Shown: positions 52,685 to 61,985, numbered from the stretch's first letter. The stretch is DNA of 64,000 nucleotides from Lentzea sp. NBRC 105346 (GCF_030269605.1 NZ_BSTQ01000001.1:1133154-1197153); one strand, 5' to 3'. Made by a program: numbers and translations. Notes: generated from the letters alone by a model not told the origin.

Positions 52685-53793
52685 TACTTGCCCCCGTTGC
52701 GCGGACCGTACAGCGCGCCGTCGAGCCACGCGCCGAACCGCGGCACCACCGGCGCCAGCAGCGCGGCGCCCTCCTGCCGCGCCTTCATCAGCAACGACGG
52801 TGCGTTCATGTGCGCAGTGGCGGCCATGGTCGCGTCGCGGTTCCGGTACGCCGCCGCCCGCCGTTCGACGTCATAACTGGAGGTCGAGGCCTCTACGACC
52901 GCACGCACGGCGGCGTCCGCGTCCGCGATGCCGCTGTTCATCCCGCGCGCGCCCAGCGGTGAGAACAGATGCGCGGCCTCACCGGCGAGCAGCACGCGAT
53001 CCTTGACGAAGGTCTCCGCCACCCGCTGCAGGAACGGGTACGACGACACCCACATGACCTCGCCGGGCCCGCCGACTTTCGGCAGCCACTCAGCTGTTTC
53101 CCCGGCGAGCGCCTCGGCGTCCTGCTGGGACCGGCACTGCACGTCGACCTGACGTCCACCGGCGAACGGCACGATCATCACGTGCCGCCCGTCCAACTCG
53201 CGGTGGTGGTAATGGAACACCCGCTCGTCGATCTCGCCGTACATGTCGACGGCCACGTGGTAGTCGTCAGACCTGTTGCCCGCCAAGGGAATCTTCATGG
53301 CGCTCCGCACGGCCGACCGAGCCCCGTCGGCGCCGATCAGGTAGTCGGCGGACCACGTCCGTCCGTCGGAACAGGTCACCGAGACCCGATCAGTCGACTC
53401 CACCGACTCCACGCGCGCGTCCCATACGATGTCGACACCGGCCTCCACACAGGCCTTGTGGAGGAACCGCTCGGTGTCCACCTGACGCAGGCTGGTGAAC
53501 GGCGGCAGCCCAGGTTTCGGCTCGGGGTAAATCCGCGAGTGCACCTCGCGCCCCCGAAAGAACGTCCGGCGCCGCCGCCACACGACGCCGAACTCGGCGA
53601 TCGCGCTCCCCAGCCCTGGCCGCATGGCCTCCAGCAGCCGCAAAGTCTGGCCGTGCACGAACAACGCGCGCCCGCCAGGCCGGACCCGGTCGGCCGACTC
53701 GGCTTCGAGCAGCGTCACGGACAGTCCGTGCGCGCGGGCGGCGAGCGCCGCGCTCAACCCCACCGGCCCGGCCCCGACCACCAGCAGTTCCAT
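52681..53793 (-). CDS. FAD-dependent monooxygenase (PHBH/aromatic hydroxylase type)
   Basis: Class A flavoprotein hydroxylase of 370 aa. GxGxxG is in VVGAGPVGLSAALAARAHG (residues 5-23), the DG motif in YLIGADGARSAVRS, and the GD motif in VLLAGEAAHLFSPLGARGMNSGIADA (GEAAH instead of GDAAH). These enzymes hydroxylate aromatic rings using NAD(P)H. A likely role is ring or indole oxygenation in the cluster; kynurenine-type substrates are possible. The ATG at 53793 gives the canonical N-terminus. It is divergent from the second halogenase with 100 bp between. Confidence 0.88.
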   Translation of the reverse strand: MELLVVGAGPVGLSAALAARAHGLSVTLLEAESADRVRPGGRALFVHGQTLRLLEAMRPGLGSAIAEFGVVWRRRRTFFRGREVHSRIYPEPKPGLPPFTSLRQVDTERFLHKACVEAGVDIVWDARVESVESTDRVSVTCSDGRTWSADYLIGADGARSAVRSAMKIPLAGNRSDDYHVAVDMYGEIDERVFHYHHRELDGRHVMIVPFAGGRQVDVQCRSQQDAEALAGETAEWLPKVGGPGEVMWVSSYPFLQRVAETFVKDRVLLAGEAAHLFSPLGARGMNSGIADADAAVRAVVEASTSSYDVERRAAAYRNRDATMAATAHMNAPSLLMKARQEGAALLAPVVPRFGAWLDGALYGPRNGGKY

Positions 53794-53828
53794 GCTTTCG
53801 AGCCTCGCGGGCGCGCGGCACGGGCGCG

Positions 53829-53844
53829 AGTGCCCATCCGGGCA
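53829..53844. promoter_or_regulatory. Candidate cluster operator, copy B
   Basis: AGTGCCCATCCGGGCA, containing the perfect inverted repeat TGCCC-ATCC-GGGCA, in the monooxygenase/halogenase 2 divergent region. A -10-like GATTCT lies at 53865-53870, 24 nt before the halogenase GTG. Confidence 0.5.
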
Positions 53845-53893
53845 GCCCGACCGAGCGTTGCCGGGATTCTGCCGGCGGAGGAGGGTCGGCCGG

Positions 53894-55594
53894 GTGAGCT
53901 TCGCTGCGAAAATCCGGGAACTGGGTCCGTTCGACGCGTTGCTCGGGACCTCCACGAGCAACGGCAAGCCATGGCAGCCGGTCGTGCCCGACCACGAACG
54001 GGCGCACCTCGAACCTCTGGACCGCGAGCCGGATCCGCGGGATCCGCGTGCCATCACTCGCGTCGGCGTCATCGGCGGCGGCACCGCCGGTTACCTGACC
54101 GCGCTTGCCCTGCGCAAGAAGCTGCCGTGGTTGGACGTCACGCTGGTCGAGTCCAGCCGAATCCCAGTGATCGGTGTCGGCGAGGCGACCACTCCCCCGC
54201 TGCTCGCGTTCCTGCACCACTACCTGGAGATCGACCCGCACGACTTCCACGAGAAGGTCCAGCCGACCTGGAAGCTCGGTATCCGGTTCGACGGCTGGGG
54301 GCCGCATCCGGACGGGTTCATGGCACCGTTCGACTGGGGCGAGAACTCGGTCGGCGTGCTCGGCTCGCTCGCGGCGCAGGGCGACCCGAACGCGTACACG
54401 TTGCAGTCGCTGTTCATGATGGCGGACAAGGTGCCGGTGTTCGACGGGCCGGTGTCCTTAATGGACTCGATCCCGTTCGCTTACCATCTGGAGAACCGCC
54501 GCCTCGTCTCGTATTTGACGGCCCTCGCCCGTTCCCGCGGAATCCGGCACCTCGACACGGAGATCGCTTCGGTCGACGTTTCCGACGAGTGGGTGTCCGG
54601 GCTGCAGACGAAGGACGGACAGCGCCTCGAGTTCGACCTGTACATCGACTGCACCGGGTTCCGTTCGCTGTTGCTGGGCAAGGCGCTCGGCACCGAGTAC
54701 ATCAGCTACGCGGACAGCCTGTTCACCGACACCGCGATCACCGGGTATCTGCCGCAGCCGGATGTCATGGAGCCCTACACCCGCGCCGACTGCATGGACG
54801 CGGGCTGGTGCTGGAACATCCCGGTCCCCGACGAGGACCACGTGGGTTACGTGCACTCGTCGGCTTTCCTGTCCGAGGACGCGGCCGCCGACGAGCTTTG
54901 CCGGCACCACAAAGGCGTCGACGACCTCAAGACGGTGCGGTTCCGAGTTGGCCGGCACCGGAAGATGTGGCGCGGCAACGTGATCGGCATCGGCAACTCC
55001 TACGGCTTCGTCGAACCGCTGGAGTCCAGTGCGTTGCTCATGCTGACCTTCACGATTATGGCGCTGATGCCGCTCATCCCGCGTTCGTGGAACGAGCCCA
55101 ATGCGGCTGAGGCGTTGAACGAGGTCACCGGCCAGCGGTGGGACGGGCTGCGCTGGTTCCTCGCCCTGCACTACCGGTTCAACCAGCGGCGCGACACGGA
55201 GTTCTGGCGCGAGGTGCGCGCGACCGCGAACATCGACGGCGCCCGCCCACTCCTGGACGTCTTCGCCACGGGCGCGCCGCTGCACCACCGCGACGCGTTC
55301 ACCCGCCGGCTCGTCCGGGCCGCCGCGCCCACGTTCTACGAGCTCGACGGCGTGGACTGTGTACTGCTCGGCAACGGCGTCCCGCACACGCTCGTGCGCA
55401 CGTCGGAACCGCTCGATGCGTGGAAGGCGCGCAAATCGGCCGCTGACCAGCTGGTCGCGCGGGCGCTGCCGCATCGTGAGGGCCTCAAGGCGTTTCGGAC
55501 GCACCCGGAGCTGGTGGATGAGCTGGTCAACTCACCGACGAGCTGGCTGGCCCGCTACGGCTCGGAACGCTGGCTACTCGCCACCAACGCCTGA
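53894..55594 (+). CDS. Second flavin-dependent halogenase (distinct subfamily)
   Basis: Tryptophan-halogenase-fold enzyme of 566 aa with a ~55-residue N-terminal extension before the FAD motif VIGGGTAGYL. Catalytic Lys127 is in PTWKLGIRFDGW, the signature is GWCWNIP, and Glu377 is in FVEPLESSALL (ESS where the tryptophan-type enzyme has EST). It differs strongly from the first halogenase throughout, so it should have another substrate, perhaps a modified or carrier-bound aromatic. The GTG at 53894 follows GGAGGAGGG. It is transcribed alone and ends in a long hairpin. Confidence 0.88.
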   Translation: MSFAAKIRELGPFDALLGTSTSNGKPWQPVVPDHERAHLEPLDREPDPRDPRAITRVGVIGGGTAGYLTALALRKKLPWLDVTLVESSRIPVIGVGEATTPPLLAFLHHYLEIDPHDFHEKVQPTWKLGIRFDGWGPHPDGFMAPFDWGENSVGVLGSLAAQGDPNAYTLQSLFMMADKVPVFDGPVSLMDSIPFAYHLENRRLVSYLTALARSRGIRHLDTEIASVDVSDEWVSGLQTKDGQRLEFDLYIDCTGFRSLLLGKALGTEYISYADSLFTDTAITGYLPQPDVMEPYTRADCMDAGWCWNIPVPDEDHVGYVHSSAFLSEDAAADELCRHHKGVDDLKTVRFRVGRHRKMWRGNVIGIGNSYGFVEPLESSALLMLTFTIMALMPLIPRSWNEPNAAEALNEVTGQRWDGLRWFLALHYRFNQRRDTEFWREVRATANIDGARPLLDVFATGAPLHHRDAFTRRLVRAAAPTFYELDGVDCVLLGNGVPHTLVRTSEPLDAWKARKSAADQLVARALPHREGLKAFRTHPELVDELVNSPTSWLARYGSERWLLATNA

Positions 55595-55597
55595 ACC

Positions 55598-55650
55598 GCT
55601 ATGGGGGGAGCTTTCCAAGCGCAGACCGCTGGGAAAGCTCCCCCCATAGC
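55598..55650. terminator. 19-bp perfect hairpin between halogenase 2 and hydrolase genes
   Basis: The arms at 55598-55616 (GCTATGGGGGGAGCTTTCC) and 55632-55650 are exact complements, with a further 4-bp AGCG/CGCT inner stem and a 5-nt loop. It fills the gap between the convergent genes and is a likely bidirectional terminator. Confidence 0.85.
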
Positions 55651-55652
55651 AC

Positions 55653-56495
55653 TCAGCCGGCCACCTCGGCGACCAGGGAGACCACGTCGTCGAGGTGTTC
55701 CTCGGTCGTCAGGTGGCCCATGCCGGGCAGGACTCGCAGATCCAGGCCCGTGGTCCGCCGCACCGCCGGTGCCAGTCGCCGGGGCGGGAGAAACCGGTCG
55801 TACTCCCCCGTCCCGACCACCATGGGCCGCTCGGCGCGACGGGCCAGCAGGTCGGGCGGCAGCGGCGGCGGGGCCAGCGTGGTGCGGCAACTCGTGGCCA
55901 TCAAGGTCATCCACTCGACCTCGATCTGCGGCGGTTCCTCGCCGGGCGCGACGAACAACCGGAGCATGCGACGCGTGTTCTCGTCGGTGGGACGCAGCAG
56001 CCACCGGGTCGAAGCCAGCACCAGTGCCGGATCCACCGTGAGCCGGATGAAACCCGCGGGCGAGACGAGCGCCCGTGCGGCGATCCGGGACGAGTCGGCC
56101 GCCAGCGCCACGGCCGCTCCCAGCGAGTTGCCCACCAGGACGACCTGATCCAGATCCGCGGCCGCCAGTACCTCGTTCACGACCCGGCCGTACCAGGCCA
56201 GCCGGTCCCGCCGCGGCCGGCGCGGGTCGCTCAGCCCGGCCTGACCGGGCAGATCCAGCACCGTGGTCGCCCAGCGCTCCGACAGCGCCCGCAGCCACGG
56301 CAGGCCCACTGCGGCGTTGAAGGCTGTACCGGGCACCACGACGACGCGCGGCTCTTCGGTTCCGGCCGACACGAGCGCGACCTCACCGGCACTCGTGTCC
56401 ACGGTCGTGACCGGAAAACCCGCCCGTACCAAGGTATCCGTGCACCACTCGCGGACCGCGAGCCGACTGTCAGCGGTCTTGTACACCGACGTCAC
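55653..56495 (-). CDS. Alpha/beta hydrolase
   Basis: Hydrolase of 280 aa. The nucleophile elbow is VLVGNSLGAAVAL (GNSLG), the oxyanion strand VVVVPGTAFN, DLPGQAGLSDP follows strand 4, and the catalytic His is in LPGMGHLTTEEH. It could be an esterase, amidase or thioesterase acting late in the pathway; the substrate is unknown. The GTG at 56495 is chosen. It is the last gene of the leftward seven-gene operon that starts at the cupin, 17 bp after the P450. Confidence 0.8.
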   Translation of the reverse strand: MTSVYKTADSRLAVREWCTDTLVRAGFPVTTVDTSAGEVALVSAGTEEPRVVVVPGTAFNAAVGLPWLRALSERWATTVLDLPGQAGLSDPRRPRRDRLAWYGRVVNEVLAAADLDQVVLVGNSLGAAVALAADSSRIAARALVSPAGFIRLTVDPALVLASTRWLLRPTDENTRRMLRLFVAPGEEPPQIEVEWMTLMATSCRTTLAPPPLPPDLLARRAERPMVVGTGEYDRFLPPRRLAPAVRRTTGLDLRVLPGMGHLTTEEHLDDVVSLVAEVAG

Positions 56496-56512
56496 GGCGC
56501 CAGTGTCCCACC

Positions 56513-57736
56513 TCAGGGCGCGAGCACGTGGGTGTGCGCGTGAATGCGGAACGGCGCGCTGACGATCGCGGCGGCGCCGTTGGACACCAGGTGCACGGGC
56601 GGGCCCGCGAGCTCGAACGAGTCGAGCTTCAGCAGGAACTCCTCGAACGCCATCCGCAGCATCACCCGGCCCAGGGCGTGGCCGGCACACCGGTGCGTGC
56701 CGATGCCGAACGCCAGGTGCCGGTTCGGCGTGCGGTTCAGGTTCAGGTCGAACGGCCGCTCGAAGACCGTCTCGTCCCGGTTCGCCGACGCGATGCACGC
56801 CGAGATGGGCTCACCGGCCCGGATCAGCGTGTCGCCCACCGCGACGTCCCGCGTGGCGTAGCGCAGGAACTGCACCGAGGGCGACGACCAGCGCAGCGCC
56901 TCCTCGACGGCCGTGGCGACGTTGATGTCCGGTGGAATCGCACGGCCGCGCTCGGCCAGGGCGATCATGAGCGCCGTGACGGCCTGCGGCGTCGTGATCA
57001 CCGCGCCGACCAGCAGGTTGTAGCAGTTGAAGATGATCTGGTCGTCGGGCATGGGCTTGCCGTCGACAGTGGCGGCCAGCAGGTGGCTGATGAAGTCGTC
57101 GCCGGGCTGCCTGCGCCGTTGCCGGATCTTGCCGGCGAAGTAGTCCATGATCTCGAAGTGCGCGCGACGAAGCGTGTCCACTTTGGAGCCGTGCGCGAAG
57201 TACGGATCGTTCGGTGCGATCGAGGCATAGGTCCAGTGCAGCAGCGGGTCGACGTCCTCGAGCGGCAGATCCATCAGGATCAGCACCGCCGCGACCGGCA
57301 GCCGCGCGAACGCCGCGGCGACGTCCCATTCGCCGCGGTCCCACGCCGGAGACACGATCTCCTGCACCAGGGCACGCATCGCCGGCGTCTGCGTGACCGC
57401 CATCTGCGGCGACAGGGTCTTGCCCATCGGCAGCCGGATCTGCCCGTGGCGCGGCGGATCCGTGACGGTCAGCATCTTGCCGCCCGCCGCGTCGTCGACG
57501 CCGAGCATCAGCAGCACCGTGCCGCGTTCGGAGGTGAACGTCTCGTGCTCGGACAACACGCGCCGCACGTCCGCGTGCCGCGTCGCCACCCAGAAGCCCG
57601 GCTTGCTCCAGAACACCGGCTGCTCCGCCCGCAGCGTCTGCCACGCGAGGTGCGGGTCGCCGTGGGTGTAGAGCGCCTCGTCGAACAGGTCGTCGACCTC
57701 GACCCGCGCGCCGGGGACCGGTGCCGTGATCCGCAT
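56513..57736 (-). CDS. Cytochrome P450
   Basis: P450 of 407 aa. The I helix is YNLLVGAVITTPQAV (Thr retained, acidic residue replaced), ExxR is EEALRW, and the heme loop FGIGTHRCAGHALGR has the Cys near residue 347. It is soluble, of bacterial class I type, and would hydroxylate or couple a cluster intermediate using host ferredoxin. Its ATG overlaps the upstream ligase stop (TGATG), which shows co-translation with the carboxylate-activating enzyme. Confidence 0.9.
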   Translation of the reverse strand: MRITAPVPGARVEVDDLFDEALYTHGDPHLAWQTLRAEQPVFWSKPGFWVATRHADVRRVLSEHETFTSERGTVLLMLGVDDAAGGKMLTVTDPPRHGQIRLPMGKTLSPQMAVTQTPAMRALVQEIVSPAWDRGEWDVAAAFARLPVAAVLILMDLPLEDVDPLLHWTYASIAPNDPYFAHGSKVDTLRRAHFEIMDYFAGKIRQRRRQPGDDFISHLLAATVDGKPMPDDQIIFNCYNLLVGAVITTPQAVTALMIALAERGRAIPPDINVATAVEEALRWSSPSVQFLRYATRDVAVGDTLIRAGEPISACIASANRDETVFERPFDLNLNRTPNRHLAFGIGTHRCAGHALGRVMLRMAFEEFLLKLDSFELAGPPVHLVSNGAAAIVSAPFRIHAHTHVLAP

Positions 57737-58755
57737 CAGTAGACCCCTTCGACTACGACCGGCCCGTCCTCCGGTGGCCGCACGTCCGCCACTCCGTCCC
57801 AAGGGAAATCGGCAACAGGAGCGATGCGCAGAGCGGTGTCACGTTCCATCACGTTCGGCATGAAGTAGTCACGGCACAGCACGGTCGACCGCACGCGGCC
57901 CCGCTGCCCGTACTCCACAAGATCACCGTCAGGTGACAGCAACTCGACGATGCAGTTCGGCTGGAACGTCTGGAAGACACAGGGCTCGGTGTCCTCGGGC
58001 ACGCGCGGGCGTTGCAGGGACACACCGCCCATCGTGTTGCCGTACATACCGATCAGCGCCGCGTCCGGGAAGATCTCCTCCTCCAACAACCGCAGCGACT
58101 CGCGCGAAGTGCTGGTCCCCGCCCAGATGATCGCGCGAACCTTCTCCTGCACCAGGTCACGGGCCGCGGGCCGTTTGCAGATCGCCTCGAGGATCGGCGG
58201 CGTCGACACCAGTACCCGAATATCCTGTGTGGACAGAACATCGACCGCCTGGTCCAGTACGTGCTCGACGTACTTGCCAACGGTCACGAAGTCGCCCGCC
58301 CGGATGCACGTCTTCACCCAGCGGGCGTCGAGGTCGACGAAGTGGCACAGGCTGCCACGGTGGTGCGCCAGCCCGCCGATCGAGTAGCCGACGATGTGCG
58401 GGCCGGTCGGGCCGAGCAGCAGCCAGTCGCCCGAGCGCGGCGTGCCGTGCACGTTGAGCAGCGAACTCAGCCACGGGTAGGTCTCGCGGCAGAAGCTCGA
58501 CTCGACGATCCGCTTGGGCGAGCCGGTCGTGCCGCCGCTCTCGAAGACGCGGACGTAACCGGAGGCGCCGGCGGGTACCAGGTCGCGCACCGGCGTGGTC
58601 CGCCAGTGTTCGGACAGGTCCGGGAAGAGCCGCAGGTCCTCGACCGTGCGAACGTCCTTGCGCGGGTCGAAGGGCAGCACCGTCTCCCGCCAGAAGCGGC
58701 TTCCGTTCTCGCCGAAGTGCCACTCCATCAGCTCTTGTACCAGATCGTCGTTCAC
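57736..58755 (-). CDS. GriD/LuxE-like adenylating enzyme (acyl activator)
   Basis: AMP-forming enzyme of 339 aa of the phenylacetate-CoA ligase/CoF390-synthetase/LuxE group. The P-loop is ESGGTTGSPKR (residues 72-82). IIWAGTSTS and LIGMYGNTMGG sit at the adenylate pocket, and YGQRGRVRSTVL follows. It lacks the usual mobile C-terminal domain. In grixazone biosynthesis a protein of this type (GriD) works with an aldehyde-dehydrogenase-like partner (GriC) to reduce an aryl acid to the aldehyde; the gene at 62472 is the candidate partner. Its GTG overlaps the ALDH stop by 4 nt (GTGA). Confidence 0.75.
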   Translation of the reverse strand: MNDDLVQELMEWHFGENGSRFWRETVLPFDPRKDVRTVEDLRLFPDLSEHWRTTPVRDLVPAGASGYVRVFESGGTTGSPKRIVESSFCRETYPWLSSLLNVHGTPRSGDWLLLGPTGPHIVGYSIGGLAHHRGSLCHFVDLDARWVKTCIRAGDFVTVGKYVEHVLDQAVDVLSTQDIRVLVSTPPILEAICKRPAARDLVQEKVRAIIWAGTSTSRESLRLLEEEIFPDAALIGMYGNTMGGVSLQRPRVPEDTEPCVFQTFQPNCIVELLSPDGDLVEYGQRGRVRSTVLCRDYFMPNVMERDTALRIAPVADFPWDGVADVRPPEDGPVVVEGVY

Positions 58756-60029
58756 TGCCCACCTCGCACGGTCACCCAGCGGGTCTCGGTGAAGGCGTCG
58801 AGGTTCGCCGAACCCCCGACACGCGACCCGGCGCCCGACGATTTGACGCCGCCGAACGGCACGTGCGCGGCGGCGTCGATGGTCTGGTCGTTGATGTGCA
58901 CCATGCCCGCGGGGATCCGCTTGGCCAGCGCGAGCCCGCGCATCACGTCCCGGGTCAGCACGCCCAGCGACAGCCCGTAGTCGGTGTCGCACGCCAGTTT
59001 CACGGCCTCGTCGTCGTCCCCGAAGGGCGTCACGGGCGCGACCGGGCCGAAGATCTCCTGGGTGAACGCCGGCGCGTGCGGCGGCACGTCGGCCAGGACG
59101 GTCGGCCGGTAGTGCAGCCCGGTGTGCCCGCCGCCCGCGATCAGCCGCGCGCCCGCGTGCACGCTGGTCGTGACGATCTCGTGGATCCGTGCCAGCTGCC
59201 GTTCGTCGATGATCGGGCCCGCCGGCGTGCGGTCCGCGACCGCGCCGAGCATCGTGATGTACCTGTCGTACAACGACTTGTGCACCAGATGGCGCCCGAC
59301 GGCCATGCAGACCTGGCCTTGGTGGAAGAACGAGCCGAACGCCCCGGCCTCCACCGCCTTCTCGAGGTCCGCGTCGTCGAGCACGATCAACGCCGAGTTC
59401 CCGCCCAGCTCCAGGTGCACGCGCTTGAGGTGCCGCGCGGCCAGCTCGGCCACCTGCCGCCCGGACGAGGTGGACCCGGTGAAGCAGATGACCGAGACGC
59501 GCGGGTCCGCGACGAGCTCGGCCCCCTTGGTCGCGCCGCCTTTCAGCACGTGCAGCACACCGCCGGGCAGCCCCGCCTCGGCGAAGATCGCGGCGATGAT
59601 GTCGCCACCTGCCGTGGACGTGCGCGGATCGGGTTTCAGCACCACCGCGTTGCCCAGCGCCAACGCCGGCGCGACCGACCGCACGGCCAGCTCGATCGGC
59701 GCGTTGTAGGGCGCGATCACGCCGACGACACCGACCGGCACGCGTTCGTAGAAGCTCAGCCGATCCTCTTCACCTGCGAGAACCTCACCGGCGGCGTGCG
59801 ACGGGAGGACCGCGGCCTCGTGACAGTCCTGCGCGGCGAGCCCGACCTCGAAGTGCGCCTTCGCCGGTGTCGACACGGCTTCGCGGATCAACGCATCGGC
59901 GAGCACGTCCGCCCGTTCGACGAACAGATCGCCTGCACGGCGCAGCACCGCCGCCCGTTCCGTGAACGGCGTGACCGCCCACGCCCGCTGGGCGGCGGCG
60001 GCCTGTGCCGTGATCTCGTGCACGGTCAT
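58752..60029 (-). CDS. Aldehyde dehydrogenase (aryl aldehyde type)
   Basis: NAD(P)-dependent aldehyde dehydrogenase of 425 aa with catalytic Cys241 (FFHQGQVCMAVGR), general base Glu207 (VHLELGGNSALIV) and GSTSSGRQ at the cofactor loop. It most resembles benzaldehyde/vanillin dehydrogenases. It starts about 45 residues later than typical members; the ATGA overlap with the upstream aminotransferase gene supports this short start. It would oxidise an aryl aldehyde to the acid, the reverse of the reductase pair in the same cluster. Confidence 0.88.
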   Translation of the reverse strand: MTVHEITAQAAAAQRAWAVTPFTERAAVLRRAGDLFVERADVLADALIREAVSTPAKAHFEVGLAAQDCHEAAVLPSHAAGEVLAGEEDRLSFYERVPVGVVGVIAPYNAPIELAVRSVAPALALGNAVVLKPDPRTSTAGGDIIAAIFAEAGLPGGVLHVLKGGATKGAELVADPRVSVICFTGSTSSGRQVAELAARHLKRVHLELGGNSALIVLDDADLEKAVEAGAFGSFFHQGQVCMAVGRHLVHKSLYDRYITMLGAVADRTPAGPIIDERQLARIHEIVTTSVHAGARLIAGGGHTGLHYRPTVLADVPPHAPAFTQEIFGPVAPVTPFGDDDEAVKLACDTDYGLSLGVLTRDVMRGLALAKRIPAGMVHINDQTIDAAAHVPFGGVKSSGAGSRVGGSANLDAFTETRWVTVRGGQ

Positions 60030-61123
60030 GACAGGGCTTCCCCGATTCTCCTGACGGCTTCCCGAATCCGGTCCGGCTCGACGCCCGCGAAGCTCAGCCG
60101 CATGGTGTTGTGCCGCGGCCTGGTCGCGTGGAATTTCCCGCCCCGCACGAACGCCACGTCCTTCACATCGAGGTTCCGCGCGTCCACGGGCAGCTCGCAC
60201 CACACGAAGAACCCGCCTTCGGGCTTGCGCCAACGGACCTGCGGGCAGAACTCGGTCAGCGCGTCGATCATCGCGTCCCGGCGTGGCCGGTACGTCTCGA
60301 TGAGCGTCTTGACGTGCGTGGGCAGGATCGCGCTCACCTCGGCGACGGCCATCTGCGCCCCGAACGCGCCGCACAGGTCCGACCGCTCCTTGAGGTGCAC
60401 GAGCTTGCGGATCACCTGCGGCTCGGCACGGATCCAGCCGACCCGCAACCCTGGTGCCAGGACCTTCGAGAACGACCCGATCCGGATCACCCTTGGATCC
60501 AATATGGACAGATTCGGCACCGGTTCGCCTTCGTAACGCAGGTCGCCGTACGCGTCATCCTCGACGATCACCAGCTCCCGCTCCCGTGCCGCCTCGACCA
60601 GCTCGCGCCGCCGCCGTTCGCTCATGGTGCGGCCGCTGGGGTTGGCGAAGTTCGGCATCGTGTAAAGGAACCGGGCTTTTTCGAGCGCGTCGACCCGAAT
60701 GCCCTCGTCATCGGACGGCACCGCGACGAACTCCGCGCCGTACTGCCGGAACGTCTCCAGCGCGCCCAGGTAGCTGGGGTCCTCGACGAGCACGCGGCTG
60801 CCCTGGTCGACGAAGAGCCGGCCCAGCAGGTCCAGCCCCTGCTGGGCGCCGCTCGTGAGCAGGATTCCTGCCACGTCGGTCTGCTCGCGCTCGGCGATGA
60901 TCTCCCTGAGCCTGCCGTACCCCTCGGTCGGCCCGTACTGCAGAAACGTACCCGGCGCGTCGCGCAGCACCTTGTCGTAGGCCGCCCGGAACTCCGCGGC
61001 CGGGAACAGCCTGGCGTCCGGAACACCACCCGCGAGCGAGATGAAGTCCGGGTTGGCCGCGTCCGTGATCCCCTTGCGGATCTCGGACTCGGTCATGCTG
61101 TGCACGCGCTCGGCGAACTCCAC
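60026..61123 (-). CDS. Class I/II PLP aminotransferase (aromatic/2-aminoadipate type)
   Basis: Fold-type I aminotransferase of 365 aa. PLP Lys220 is in GSFSKVLAPGLRVGW. NFANPSG (MPNFANPSGRTMSERRR), EDDAYGDLRY and the C-terminal substrate Arg in TMRLSFAG are present, typical of ARO8/LysN-like aminotransferases related to MocR domains. It probably transaminates tryptophan, chlorotryptophan or another aromatic amino acid to its 2-oxo acid. The GTG at 61123 follows the NAT stop after one base, and its stop overlaps the ALDH start. Confidence 0.87.
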   Translation of the reverse strand: MEFAERVHSMTESEIRKGITDAANPDFISLAGGVPDARLFPAAEFRAAYDKVLRDAPGTFLQYGPTEGYGRLREIIAEREQTDVAGILLTSGAQQGLDLLGRLFVDQGSRVLVEDPSYLGALETFRQYGAEFVAVPSDDEGIRVDALEKARFLYTMPNFANPSGRTMSERRRRELVEAARERELVIVEDDAYGDLRYEGEPVPNLSILDPRVIRIGSFSKVLAPGLRVGWIRAEPQVIRKLVHLKERSDLCGAFGAQMAVAEVSAILPTHVKTLIETYRPRRDAMIDALTEFCPQVRWRKPEGGFFVWCELPVDARNLDVKDVAFVRGGKFHATRPRHNTMRLSFAGVEPDRIREAVRRIGEALS

Positions 61124-61124
61124 G

Positions 61125-61985
61125 TCAACCCCCGTACCCGTCGAGCGCGGCGCGCGCCATGGCCAGCTTGTCCGGCGCCTTCTCGGGCAGCCGCGCCCCG
61201 TCGGGCAGGTGCATCCCGAACCGCTCGCGCAGCACATCCGCGCTGTCGGTGGGGTCGATCTCGTGCTCGCCCATGGTCCCGTCAAGCCGGTACTCGATGA
61301 GGACCGTGCGCACCGGCCCGTGCATCCAGTGCGCCCAGAACGTCCACCGGGCGTCGAGGTCGCCACGGTGTGCCCAGAACATGCTGAGCAGCCCCGAGTC
61401 GGGGTGCGTGCGGGCGAAGTGGTTGAGCATCAGCAGATCGGTGAACGCCTTGGGCTCCAAGGTGAAGCTGTACATGTCGATCCAGTCGCCGACCCGCCAG
61501 GTCTGCAGGTAGTACTCGCCGTTCTTCAGCACGAACCGGTACTTCCACCCGTGCTGGTCGAACTCCCGGCCCAGCTCGATCGGCACCGGCCACAGGATTC
61601 CGCCGCCGAACGTCACGTCCACCAACCAGTTCCGCCCGTCGAGCCGAACCGCGAGGATCATGTGCGGCCGCGGAATCCCGGTCGGCCGCGCGGCCGGGCC
61701 GCCGTTGTGCACCTTGGCGAGCAGCGTGGTGACCTCGAACCCGATCTCCCGCAACACCTCCGCGAACAGCAGGTGATGCTCCAGGCAGTACCCGCCGCCC
61801 CGCTGCCGGATCAGCCGTTCCTCCACGGTCTCGAGGCTGAGCGGCTTGACCGGGTAGAACAGCGCGTCGATCGTGGAGAACGGGATCCGCAAAAGGTGCG
61901 CGAGGTGCAGGTCGTGCAGGACGTTCTCGGCGGGCTCAACAGGTTTGTCGTAGCCGATGCGGTCGAGATACGCGGTCAGGTCCAT
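61125..61985 (-). CDS. Arylamine N-acetyltransferase-like amide synthase
   Basis: NAT-family enzyme of 286 aa with the full Cys-His-Asp triad: Cys67 (RGGGYCLEHH), His108 (RPHMIL) and Asp123 (LVDVTFGGG). The motif after the Cys is LEHH instead of the usual E-x-N, so the acyl pocket may differ. NATs acetylate arylamines, and biosynthetic members such as RifF form amides from thioesters. With an aryl-CoA ligase and aminotransferases in the cluster, amide formation is a reasonable guess. It overlaps the cupin gene by 10 bp and the aminotransferase follows after one nt. Confidence 0.88.
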   Translation of the reverse strand: MDLTAYLDRIGYDKPVEPAENVLHDLHLAHLLRIPFSTIDALFYPVKPLSLETVEERLIRQRGGGYCLEHHLLFAEVLREIGFEVTTLLAKVHNGGPAARPTGIPRPHMILAVRLDGRNWLVDVTFGGGILWPVPIELGREFDQHGWKYRFVLKNGEYYLQTWRVGDWIDMYSFTLEPKAFTDLLMLNHFARTHPDSGLLSMFWAHRGDLDARWTFWAHWMHGPVRTVLIEYRLDGTMGEHEIDPTDSADVLRERFGMHLPDGARLPEKAPDKLAMARAALDGYGG

